Shown: piece by piece, positions 32,255 through 40,705 of the stretch
Layout: each line of letters opens with the position of its first letter
How positions within the stretch are numbered: the stretch's first letter is position 1
NCBI GenBank assembly: GCA_022925895.1
Contig: JAKSYS010000098.1
Location: 59,281 to 123,280 of the forward strand
Direction of reading: 5' to 3'
DNA from: Fragilaria crotonensis
Lineage: Eukaryota; Bacillariophyta; Fragilariophyceae; Fragilariales; Fragilariaceae
Length of the DNA stretch: 64,000 nt
The notes under the pieces: model-generated
What the model was told of the DNA's origin: nothing
The model's database searches: none
Seen by the model: only the letters and a program-made list of their open reading frames with translations
Program-made: the position numbers and the translations under genes

Positions 32255-32992
32255 ATGATTCAATACGTTGTTGATGACGAAATGAACGTGCCAGTCACAG
32301 TACCCACTGATCCGAAAACGAACTGTGCCTATCAGGATGACTCAGATCTGGAGGATGATTTCGTCCAACGAAATGCTGACAAGGGCACTGGTATGGCAGG
32401 TCGTGATATCATGTCGCGGTTCTTCAACGATTGGGATGAAGACAATTCTGACTCCCTTGATATCGAGGAACTTCTAGCTGGGATTGAAAAGTGCTGTGAC
32501 GCCTTGAACATCGATTATGACTCGCGACGCATCTCGGCGTTGTTCGACAAACTCGATACCGATGGCAACCACAGTTTGGATCGGAAGGAGTTCACCGTAT
32601 TCTTGCAACGCTTCGCCGATGACAGCAACATTGGCATGGAGGACTTAGCCTTTGTCATGGCGGACAACTTGTCGCAACGTGAATACGATCCTCTTGCAGG
32701 TTCGCGAAAGTCGCGAAATGCCCGCACTGATTTTTTCAAAGGACTCTTTTCCGTTGCCGCCTTTCCTATAGGACGAAACGAGGAGGTCGCAAATACCAAG
32801 GATCCCATAGCAGCAGCTGTTTTGCCGTTTGGTCTCACTTCTTTCCTGAAGCAGCTGGGACCCAGGCTGTATGAGAGGAGAGGTAGTACGGAAGTTGATG
32901 AGACTATTGTCGAACTATCTGTTGATGACCCTAATTTCGACGATTCCAAGGAAGATATACAGAACATGATGTGGGATATCGCCACAGATTAG
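32255..32992 (+). CDS. EF-hand calcium-binding protein
   Basis: Intact, 245 aa from the ATG at 32255; the frame opens earlier only with a GTG. Two EF-hand loops lie at residues 61-72 (DEDNSDSLDIEE, with D1, D3 and E12) and 101-112 (DTDGNHSLDRKE, canonical D-x-D-G-N with E12), each between helices. After residue 140 no domain is recognised. The C-terminal part has a moderately hydrophobic stretch (FFKGLFSVAAFPIG) and an acidic end. Probably a Ca2+ sensor. It sits 0.9 kb upstream of, and in the same direction as, two OSCA-type channel genes. Confidence 0.8.
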   Translation: MIQYVVDDEMNVPVTVPTDPKTNCAYQDDSDLEDDFVQRNADKGTGMAGRDIMSRFFNDWDEDNSDSLDIEELLAGIEKCCDALNIDYDSRRISALFDKLDTDGNHSLDRKEFTVFLQRFADDSNIGMEDLAFVMADNLSQREYDPLAGSRKSRNARTDFFKGLFSVAAFPIGRNEEVANTKDPIAAAVLPFGLTSFLKQLGPRLYERRGSTEVDETIVELSVDDPNFDDSKEDIQNMMWDIATD

Positions 32993-33896
32993 TTATTAGC
33001 ATCGATTATAGTTGACCTCCCAGCCCTGGTGAAATCAATCTGCACGTTCTCAAGTTGACAAGGTCCCTTTGTTCAGTAAGTACTTTAGATTTGCATGTTC
33101 TTCATAATGAAAAGAAAAACACAATCCTCTCGTATCATTTGTTGTTTACAAAGGATGTTCGCCTCGTTCTATCATGCCTTTCCCTTGCCCTCGCTATTGT
33201 AGTTCCCTGGAGGGTTGTTCATCGCCCCAAAGCAGCTGTAGGCATATGTTTGCTTGAGTATCGTTTTGGGCACACTCGTACGAGGAACGACAGCTTCCCA
33301 GTGGGTGGCACACTGAGAGGATAGGTCAACAATCGCTGAGAAGGATCCCACCTAGCCACTTCCTTGCAGATAAGAGCAGGTATAGTAGATGTTCGTGCTG
33401 AAACTGTCATACCCTCACCCGCGGAAACAATTAGTCATTCACTCTAGGATGTCTGGAAACTTGTAAATAGTTGCGATCACCACCCTTGTAGGTTACTGAA
33501 TACAGGGACACCGAACGAAGACTTGGAACTCCATTGAGTCTATGGAGCAATTTATTTGGCTTTGCAGGTACTGTAACTTGGAAACATGAGCTCACATAGT
33601 GACGTCGTTCAAAATTGTGGGGAAGGTCATGCGATGCATACTCGGAGTGCTTCCGGGTACAAGATGTACGAGTACCAGTACAATGACTGAAGACTGAGTG
33701 AAGTAGCATGTGGAGGCACATGTGTTAAGATTTTACCGGACTTGTTCAGATGTGCACGGTCTTGGAATGTTTTTAGCTCTAGGACCTCGTGGCTTTGAAT
33801 CATGTGTCCCCGATGTTTCAAGTTTTCATGAAACGGAGAACAGCATTTCACTGTCGCCAAAACAACTGCGTTGGTGCTGTTCAGTGGCATCGAACA
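32993..33896. promoter_or_regulatory. Intergenic, upstream of OSCA-1
   Basis: No separate gene. The OSCA-1 frame is open from 33789 and offers ATGs at 33813 and 33828, so the real 5' end may lie here. gtacgagtaccagtac words occur near 33665-33680. Confidence 0.4.
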
Positions 33897-36800
33897 ATGG
33901 TGCCAGAATTTGTTCACGATCTATTATTCAGTCGCAGATCAATGGAAACAAGTGAATTCACTCCTGGAACTGATGCTCAGGTTATCCAGGATACGTTTCG
34001 AGTTTACGGGTCTGCCTTTGGACTCATGCTATTTGCATTCTGTGTTGTTCGGAAACTTAAACCGCGACTTTTCAATGTACGGCGATGGGCTCCAAAAATA
34101 CAATGCGAGCTTGCCCAGCACAACTATGGCTTTCTGTCATGGATATGGAGAGTATATGGACCCACTGATGAAGAAATTCTTAACCAGTGCGGAATGGACG
34201 CAGTCTGCTTCCTTCGTGTCATTCGATTTGGGCTCAAGGTCTCCTGCGTTGGAATCGTAAACTCCTTTTGGCTACTTCCCATGTACGCGACAGCGGCATT
34301 ATCTAACGAAACAGCGAATGTTCAAGATCCAGTTGAGGAGATGACGACGTCGCATCTGCCGTCCATGAGTCCGCGATTCGTTGGCACTGTGGTGGCTGCG
34401 TACATTGTGTTTCTTTACACCATGAATCTTCTGCTTCAAGAGTTTGCCTGGTATACCAAACATCGCCATGCTTTCCTTTCCAAAAGGACGCCGCGAAATT
34501 ACACAATATATGTTACTGGTATTCCCAGAGAATATCGCTCGTCGGAGTTACTACTTGAATACTTTCGATCGTGCTTTCCGCCGCGTTCCGTGCTTGAAGC
34601 GCACGTGGCAATAGACCTTCCAAATTTGAGCAAATTGATTTCCAACCGGGAAGCTGTAATCGCCAACTTGGAGCATGCCTTGGCAGTGAAACAGATTCAT
34701 GGGTATTCACCGACACATTTGACATTGCAAGGGAAAGTTGGGAGTATCTCGACTTACAGGAAGGAGTTGAGGCTTTTGAACGCATCCATAAGCAGCGCTA
34801 TCAGGAGAATACAAGAAAAAGCGGAAGAAAGGCATAGACAGCTCCAACTAGGTCAAGAAGCATGCATAAGCCGTTTGGAAGGTTACACTGTTGAATCCCT
34901 GGAATCGGAAGAGATGGACCTCTTGTCGCAGAGGCCACATCCACAGTCTGTCGATGGCGATTCAACACAATTCCGCCCTGTGAACGATGTTTCACCGAAC
35001 GATATGCCGGAGAATTTGATCTTTGATCCATACGCCACTTTAAGAACGAAAAGAAGGAATTTCCGAGATCGCCTTTCAATATTCGCCATGCCTGAAGACC
35101 TTGCAAATCGGGAATCCGACCCTTATTCAGACGAAGAAATGGGTGCGGAGGAGCAGTTCCCATCAATGACTCCCACTTCAATTCAAATCAATCAAGAGGT
35201 ACATACCGACTCTCAAATTGAAACCTCTGTGGATGACGACCAATCGATCCATAGACCTGAGCTCTTTTCTTCGCATTTCGATAATGAAACGAGCCCTCAA
35301 GGCGAGGAGAGAAATTCCCCGACTGATGGAAAATTTGCGATAGAAACATACAACCAAACGCCTTCGATAAGTCATTCAGAGCTCCAGGATAGTCTTGATG
35401 CTGCCCTATCATGCAGGTCGGAAAGATACATCCAGTTCCTTGGAAGTTCAGGCAAAATAGTCAAGGTTCTTGTCAGCTCTGGGAAAATCGTTAAAGTTCT
35501 CACAGGATCGTCAACTGACACAATTGCTCGTGAGGTTGGCAATGCCATTAAGGAAGTGAATGTCGACAACCTTAAAAGTGTAACAGATAAGGGAATGAGG
35601 ACCTTGAAAAAATCCGGAGTAAAAGGAATCAAACGTGTGACTTCAGTTGGAACAGTAGCCCTAAGTGAGGTGGTGCACACAGCAAAGGATTTGATAATCG
35701 GAAATGAAGATGGGAATCCTCGCGATGCCGGCTTCGTGGTGTTTACAAAGTTGTCCACGACGCACGCCGCGTTGCAGATGATTCACCACAGCAAGCCGTA
35801 CACGATGAACGTAAAAGAGGCACCCGAGCCACACGATATCTTTTGGGATAATGTTGGAAAGTCTGAGAAATCAAGACAGGTTGGCCAACTCATCAGCTTC
35901 GCGCTGTCTGCTATTCTCTGCTTCTTTTGGACGATTCCAGTCTCTGTTATTTCTGGTTTTTCCGAGATCGACTCCTTAAAGGCGTCCGTCCCGTTCCTTG
36001 CCACGCTCGTAGAGATGTATCCCTGGGTCGCAAATGCCTTGTCTCAAATTGCCCCGCTACTATTGATCGGCCTTAATTCGCTGTTACCGTCAATTCTGCG
36101 AGAGTTCGCAAAGGCAGAAGGCCATATTGCATCGTCGGCGGTAGAAGCCTCAGTGTTCATCAAGCTGTCGGTGTTCATGATTATTCAAACTTTCTTTGTC
36201 TCCGCTATTTCTGGAGGTGTTTACGCTCAATTGACTGAGATATTGAAAGATCCAGCTGCAATTGTGGATTTGTTGGGGAATTCCCTGCCCACGCGAGGTA
36301 CATATTTTGTTCAGATCGTCCTGGTCACAACATTTCTCGGCCAAGGGCTTGAGCTACTGAGAGTGTTCCCCCTTGTTATTGCTTTTCTCCGAAGCAAGAT
36401 TGGTCCGAATTTGACGACAAAGGAACGGAACAAGATATATCGCAAATACCTGCGACCACTTTCAGATCCAAGTGAGTTTGAGCATGCCCAAGTGTTTGCT
36501 ATTGTCGTACTCTACTTCATGGTCATCTTCGTCTACGCTGTCATCTCTCCAATTATAAACTATTTCATGGCACTCTGCTTTTTGTTAATGGGAACTGGTT
36601 ATCGGTACCAATTCATCTCAAATTATCCCCCGACACCTGACAGCGGTGGCAAGCTGTGGTATGGCTTCGTTACCATTTGTTTGTCGTGTATGGTGATCGC
36701 CCAGATCACTCTGGTTGGGTTGCTGGCCCTTAAAAAAGCGACATATGCGCTTCCATGTATGGCACCGCTCATGGCGATCACTGTTTACTTTACTTACTAT

Positions 36801-37001
36801 CTTAGAGGGAAGCATTCCCATGTGACGAATCATCTCCCAACGCGAGACTGCCTTCACTTGGACCGAAAGCACTTCGCAAATGGTATTGACGACTTTGACT
36901 TTGTCAGAAACAAATATCTGCAGCCCGTTTTGCTCGCCAAAGATGAAGAACCAGAGGATGCAATCGCCGAGAGCAGTCAAACTCGACAGCCCTGGTGCTA
37001 A
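33897..37001 (+). CDS. OSCA/CSC1-like (RSN1/TMEM63 family) ion channel, copy 1
   Basis: Intact frame, 1034 aa from the ATG at 33897, chosen because the N-terminus then matches the paralogue at 40706 in length; the next Met is at 33942. Three N-terminal membrane segments (FGLMLFAFCVV; VSCVGIVNSFWLLPMYA; FVGTVVAAYIVFLYTMNLL) precede the cytosolic PHM7-type region, which opens RNYTIYVTGIPREYRSSELL and closes FVVFTKLSTTHAALQ. The seven-span pore domain follows (APEPHDIFWDNVG…, YFVQIVLVTTFLGQGLELLR, RYQFISNYPPTPDSGG). Members are mechanosensitive or osmosensitive Ca2+-permeable channels or lipid scramblases. The cytosolic loop is unusually long (about 400 aa), Ser/Asp/Glu-rich, with a duplicated SSGKIVKVL word near 35444-35503 and an amphipathic Lys-rich helix. 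Copy 2 lacks most of this loop. Confidence 0.85.
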   Translation: MVPEFVHDLLFSRRSMETSEFTPGTDAQVIQDTFRVYGSAFGLMLFAFCVVRKLKPRLFNVRRWAPKIQCELAQHNYGFLSWIWRVYGPTDEEILNQCGMDAVCFLRVIRFGLKVSCVGIVNSFWLLPMYATAALSNETANVQDPVEEMTTSHLPSMSPRFVGTVVAAYIVFLYTMNLLLQEFAWYTKHRHAFLSKRTPRNYTIYVTGIPREYRSSELLLEYFRSCFPPRSVLEAHVAIDLPNLSKLISNREAVIANLEHALAVKQIHGYSPTHLTLQGKVGSISTYRKELRLLNASISSAIRRIQEKAEERHRQLQLGQEACISRLEGYTVESLESEEMDLLSQRPHPQSVDGDSTQFRPVNDVSPNDMPENLIFDPYATLRTKRRNFRDRLSIFAMPEDLANRESDPYSDEEMGAEEQFPSMTPTSIQINQEVHTDSQIETSVDDDQSIHRPELFSSHFDNETSPQGEERNSPTDGKFAIETYNQTPSISHSELQDSLDAALSCRSERYIQFLGSSGKIVKVLVSSGKIVKVLTGSSTDTIAREVGNAIKEVNVDNLKSVTDKGMRTLKKSGVKGIKRVTSVGTVALSEVVHTAKDLIIGNEDGNPRDAGFVVFTKLSTTHAALQMIHHSKPYTMNVKEAPEPHDIFWDNVGKSEKSRQVGQLISFALSAILCFFWTIPVSVISGFSEIDSLKASVPFLATLVEMYPWVANALSQIAPLLLIGLNSLLPSILREFAKAEGHIASSAVEASVFIKLSVFMIIQTFFVSAISGGVYAQLTEILKDPAAIVDLLGNSLPTRGTYFVQIVLVTTFLGQGLELLRVFPLVIAFLRSKIGPNLTTKERNKIYRKYLRPLSDPSEFEHAQVFAIVVLYFMVIFVYAVISPIINYFMALCFLLMGTGYRYQFISNYPPTPDSGGKLWYGFVTICLSCMVIAQITLVGLLALKKATYALPCMAPLMAITVYFTYYLRGKHSHVTNHLPTRDCLHLDRKHFANGIDDFDFVRNKYLQPVLLAKDEEPEDAIAESSQTRQPWC

Positions 37002-37945
37002 TTGACCCCATTCTGCATGATAGGATCATCAGCTAGATGGTTGCCGGCTGGTCCGTGTGGCATCCTAGCGTTTCTTCGGATCGCTTGGACAGCGAAGATC
37101 CGATCGAAGGTGAAGCGTCAAAGTACGCATTCATCCAGATCCAGGGATGCGATCCTGTGTTATTTCGTCGAGACACCGCGCCGGTGTTGGTCAACTTGCT
37201 CACAAGTGCTTATCCGGCACTTCGACGCTCTGCCGACGTTCGTCTGGTTACGTTGGATTGTACTGCTTCCGTTGTCCTATTGCCTTTTCCGTGTCGAAGA
37301 TGATCAATCGCAGAGTGCTGGGGATGTGTGCCGGTGATGATGCTTTGTGCATGGAGTCGCCAGTATCGGGGTCTTTGCAGACTATCATCTCTTATCCACT
37401 TTCCTGGCAGTGCATCCTTACACCTCGTGAAAATAGAGGCAATCTACAAAATCGAGGAAGCCTGCCGAAAAGTAAAAATGAAGCTCACTGAATATTCTAG
37501 ACCCTAAGGACAGATTTCAACTTGCTAGCTTGAATATTCTTGTACAGGTCCCAGCTCCTAATGCTCAGTGCTCCTCAGCTATCTAGGGATCTCCATGACA
37601 CTATGACGTTAAGTACCTGGTACCGTTACAGCAGATGAGAAGTTCCGGGGTACAATTGTACAATACCTCCTCCCTCCTCCTTTAAAACCAATTTGAAAAT
37701 CTTGAGGAGGTCTGAAATGACAAATTTGCTCTGGAGTGGATTTGAGTCCAGTACAAGTACCTGGTAGTATTCCTTTGTACACCGTGTTGTGAACATCTCA
37801 AGGATATCACACTCTTATGTATGCTACATACCACGATTCAGGGAATGCTATGAACTGTGAACGCATGTGCAGTGTGCAGTCCCGTTTTCACAGTCAAACA
37901 GGTTTTGATATACTCCAGCCTCGTATCAAAGAGAAAGCGAAGACG
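37002..37945. other. Intergenic between OSCA-1 and Copia element
   Basis: No gene supported. 37600-37670 and 37750-37770 are rich in ggtacc/gtacaagtac words. Confidence 0.4.
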
Positions 37946-37951
37946 TGGGAA

Positions 37952-38334
37952 TGTCAAGATGTACTGTGCTACAAGTGCTGCTCAAGATGTGTCGAGTAAT
38001 ACTGTGTCATCCGGACACTACTCGAACAACGACAGTACACCAGTATCTAGTATCTGTTCCGGTGATCACGGCAGTGTTGATGGTTGGACTGTAATCCAGG
38101 TCAAGGCTAAAGCAAAGAAGACTAAAGAAGCTCCACACAGAAGGAAGACTGAAGAGTCTATTATTGGTGTGAATGGGATTCACAAGGTGGTGAATGGGAA
38201 TGCAATTGCAGCTGATGGGATTGGAGTCTAGAAATAGAGACTAACAGTAAAGCTCACAATACAGATAAAGGAAATTCAATACGGTTGTAATATCGTACTG
38301 GCTAGTGTTATACTGTATCAAGGATTATTTAACA
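37952..38334 (+). repeat. Left LTR
   Basis: 383 bp, starting tgtcaagatgtactgtgc and ending ggattatttaaca; same as 40242-40624. It includes an open stretch translating to a Lys-rich segment (VKAKAKKTKEAPHRRK), which is LTR sequence and not a gene. Confidence 0.9.
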
Positions 38335-38368
38335 CGTTTATAAACGGTCAGTTTATATCCAAGGCAAG

Positions 38369-39493
38369 ATGGTGGACGAAACGGCTGAATCCGGGACAGG
38401 GTTTGGAACTACGGTCCGCGCATTTGCGTTCGACGGCGACGAAGCTAGATACCGCTCATGGGAGGGTAAGACCCTTGCGCTCGCCAGCTCGAAAGGATTT
38501 TTGCTCGCACTAACCAGAGAGAGTACCGGAACGGCACTAACGGTTGAACAGTTCGAGTATGGAGAGGTCGAAGTCACGCCAGCGACGGCGGCTACTACGG
38601 GCGGCACGGCTGCCGCTACAGTCATGCGTCCGACGACAACGGCAGAGAACCGGAAGTACCTGGCAAAGGCAGCAGCGTGGACATATTTGGTCGCGAGTTG
38701 CACCGACAAGGCCTATGCACTTATTGAACGGTGCGAAGGGGATCCGTACAAGGCATGGTCTATACTACAAGAGAAATACTGTGCAACGGACGCGGAAGAG
38801 AATTACCCCGAGCTGGATCAGGCATTTAGCGATTGCAAGCTTGTTGGGACGAAGAAGGACCCAGAACTCTGGTTCAATGACTTGGACCACTTGAATATGA
38901 GGCTCGCAAGGATCAACTTGAAGTATGAGAAGGACGATCTGCAAATGAAGAGTCACATGATGACAGCTATGTCGAAGGACTATGACAGCGTCATCGTCAA
39001 GTTCCGTGGAGACCTAAGCGAGACGCCTCTTGCGAAATTGCGAAAGGAAGTGGTACTCCAATTCAAGACCCTTGTCAAGGATGGTAGTGGAAGGAGCTCG
39101 GAATCGGTACTCAGCTCCAGCAACACATTTAAGGGAACATGCAGGAATTGCGGCAAGATTGGCCATAAGGCACATGAGTGCAGGTCAGCCAAGGTCGAAT
39201 CTACGGAGGGTCCCACGAAGGAAGCCAGTACTGCCGACGACGTCGATAAGTCAAATGTGACATGCTATAATTGTCAAGGGAAGGGGCATTATGCGAACGA
39301 GTGTGCGAGCGCAAAGAACTTCAAGTCTGACCCTACAGCTGATATGGCAATGTTTGTCGGAGCGTCATGCGTGGATACTATGCCCGTCTACAAGGGCTAT
39401 GACTATTGTGCGGATGTGGAGACAGCTTCTTCGACAACATGTCCGATTCAGTGGCTTTTGGCGAGGTTGATGACACTTTGTTTGGTCATTTGA
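38369..39493 (+). CDS. Copia gag polyprotein with two zinc knuckles
   Basis: ATG at 38369, 35 bp after the left LTR; 374 aa. The region with …AWTYLVASCTDKAYALI, DPYKAWSILQEKY, WFNDLDHLNMRL and MMTAMSKDYDSVI is the typical Copia gag (UBN2-like) core. Two CCHC knuckles follow, CRNCGKIGHKAHEC and CYNCQGKGHYANEC, both with intact C-x2-C-x4-H-x4-C spacing. After residue about 345 the frame appears to change: the overlapping frame continues CGDSFFDNMSDSVAFGEVDD into the protease region. Whether this is a deliberate frameshift or an indel is not clear; Copia elements normally use one frame. Confidence 0.85.
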   Translation: MVDETAESGTGFGTTVRAFAFDGDEARYRSWEGKTLALASSKGFLLALTRESTGTALTVEQFEYGEVEVTPATAATTGGTAAATVMRPTTTAENRKYLAKAAAWTYLVASCTDKAYALIERCEGDPYKAWSILQEKYCATDAEENYPELDQAFSDCKLVGTKKDPELWFNDLDHLNMRLARINLKYEKDDLQMKSHMMTAMSKDYDSVIVKFRGDLSETPLAKLRKEVVLQFKTLVKDGSGRSSESVLSSSNTFKGTCRNCGKIGHKAHECRSAKVESTEGPTKEASTADDVDKSNVTCYNCQGKGHYANECASAKNFKSDPTADMAMFVGASCVDTMPVYKGYDYCADVETASSTTCPIQWLLARLMTLCLVI

Positions 39494-40241
39494 TCCTGGC
39501 CGGTGGTACTTGTACTAAGAACGATACTAAAACTGCACGCATTGAGGACACTGCGGCGGAGACTGAACCAGTTGCCATTGAGGTTGAGTTGGTTGAAGAA
39601 CAGGAATCCAAATGTGACTTGGACGTTCTTGCAACTGACATGAACACCCCTATCATGGCTACCAATGAAACTACGGACAAAAATGATAAAGTCATTGTCA
39701 TGCCAAGCGCTTGTGTCGGATCAGCAGTTACGCTAGGACTTGCGGAGGAATGGCTACTTGATGATGGCGGCGCTACTGGTGGCGTCGCATACGACAACAA
39801 ACATACGACAGATTTGACGGATTCGAATCGTGACGTCACTATCGGAAATGGTGGCGAAGTTCCAGAAACCATGTTGAAGGACCTACCGGATGACAAGTTG
39901 ACATTGGAAATGCCTGGACTTGTTGAGATCGCGGAGGATGTCCCTGCTACTATGGCTGTTACTGGTGTTGCACCGTTGGTCGCAACGATGGAGTCATTTT
40001 CTAAAATTCTGAAGTCACTTGGGCTTATTCGCCAATGCAAGACCGATCCATGCCTTTTCTACCTATTTGACAGGTACGGAAATTTACAGGCAATCGTGGT
40101 TGCGTGCTGCGATGACTGCATTGCTGTTTTTACTGGACACGAGAAATGGTGGGTCACGAAGCTCAAGACTGGAATATCGGGAGGAATGACCATGCCGGAA
40201 GGAATTTCGGACATTTTGTATGATCCCCAGAACACGGAGGA
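39430..40241 (+). pseudogene. Copia protease remnant fused to reverse-transcriptase end
   Basis: The open frame continues through the right LTR to 40521. EEWLLDDGGATGGV resembles the Copia protease active site (WLLDSGAT-H) but the D-S/T-G is changed to DDGG. Then SKILKSLGLIRQCKTDPCLF and AIVVACCDDCIAVF match the SDPCLF…VYVDDCI box of reverse transcriptase. Between them about 2.5 kb of integrase and polymerase expected for the family is missing without breaking the frame. Confidence 0.75.
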
Positions 40242-40624
40242 TGTCAAGATGTACTGTGCTACAAGTGCTGCTCAAGATGTGTCGAGTAATACTGTGTCAT
40301 CCGGACACTACTCGAACAACGACAGTACACCAGTATCTAGTATCTGTTCCGGTGATCACGGCAGTGTTGATGGTTGGACTGTAATCCAGGTCAAGGCTAA
40401 AGCAAAGAAGACTAAAGAAGCTCCACACAGAAGGAAGACTGAAGAGTCTATTATTGGTGTGAATGGGATTCACAAGGTGGTGAATGGGAATGCAATTGCA
40501 GCTGATGGGATTGGAGTCTAGAAATAGAGACTAACAGTAAAGCTCACAATACAGATAAAGGAAATTCAATACGGTTGTAATATCGTACTGGCTAGTGTTA
40601 TACTGTATCAAGGATTATTTAACA
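40242..40624 (+). repeat. Right LTR
   Basis: Copy of the left LTR. It ends 81 bp before the ATG of the second OSCA-like gene, so its 3' end is now part of that gene's upstream region. Confidence 0.9.
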
Positions 40625-40705
40625 TGGGAATACCTATGAATATGCCACATACGACCAAAATCTTCACACACGTAGTAGCCAGAAATCATTTCACAATTCT
40701 ATCGC

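Larger units (their letters stand above)
37952..40624 (+). mobile_element. Copia-type LTR element, internally deleted, with identical LTRs
   Basis: Two 383-bp direct repeats (37952-38334 and 40242-40624, constant offset 2290, no difference seen) begin TG and end CA. Both outer flanks carry tgggaa (37946-37951 and 40625-40630), a target-site duplication. A short purine run (ggagga) precedes the right LTR. Only 1.9 kb lies inside: a gag gene, a protease-like piece, then directly the very end of reverse transcriptase (SLGLIRQCKTDPCLFYLFDR…CCDDCI), with integrase and most of the polymerase missing. Total 2.67 kb, where intact Copia elements are about 5 kb. Identical LTRs imply recent insertion, so it probably moved using proteins supplied in trans. 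Confidence 0.9.

Noticed and set aside
32515-32985. 156-aa open frame on minus within the EF-hand gene
   Set aside because: Antisense shadow; Ser-rich composition results from Asp/Glu codons on the opposite strand.
36618-36980. 120-aa minus-strand open frame within OSCA-1
   Set aside because: Antisense to the conserved last membrane segments of the channel.
32255-37001. EF-hand and OSCA genes as a functional operon
   Set aside because: A 0.9-kb spacer and eukaryotic context; adjacency alone does not show co-transcription or shared function.
37857-38231. 124-aa open frame with a Lys-rich segment upstream of gag
   Set aside because: Most of it is the LTR and it reappears identically at 40242-40521, so it is repeat sequence, not a gene.
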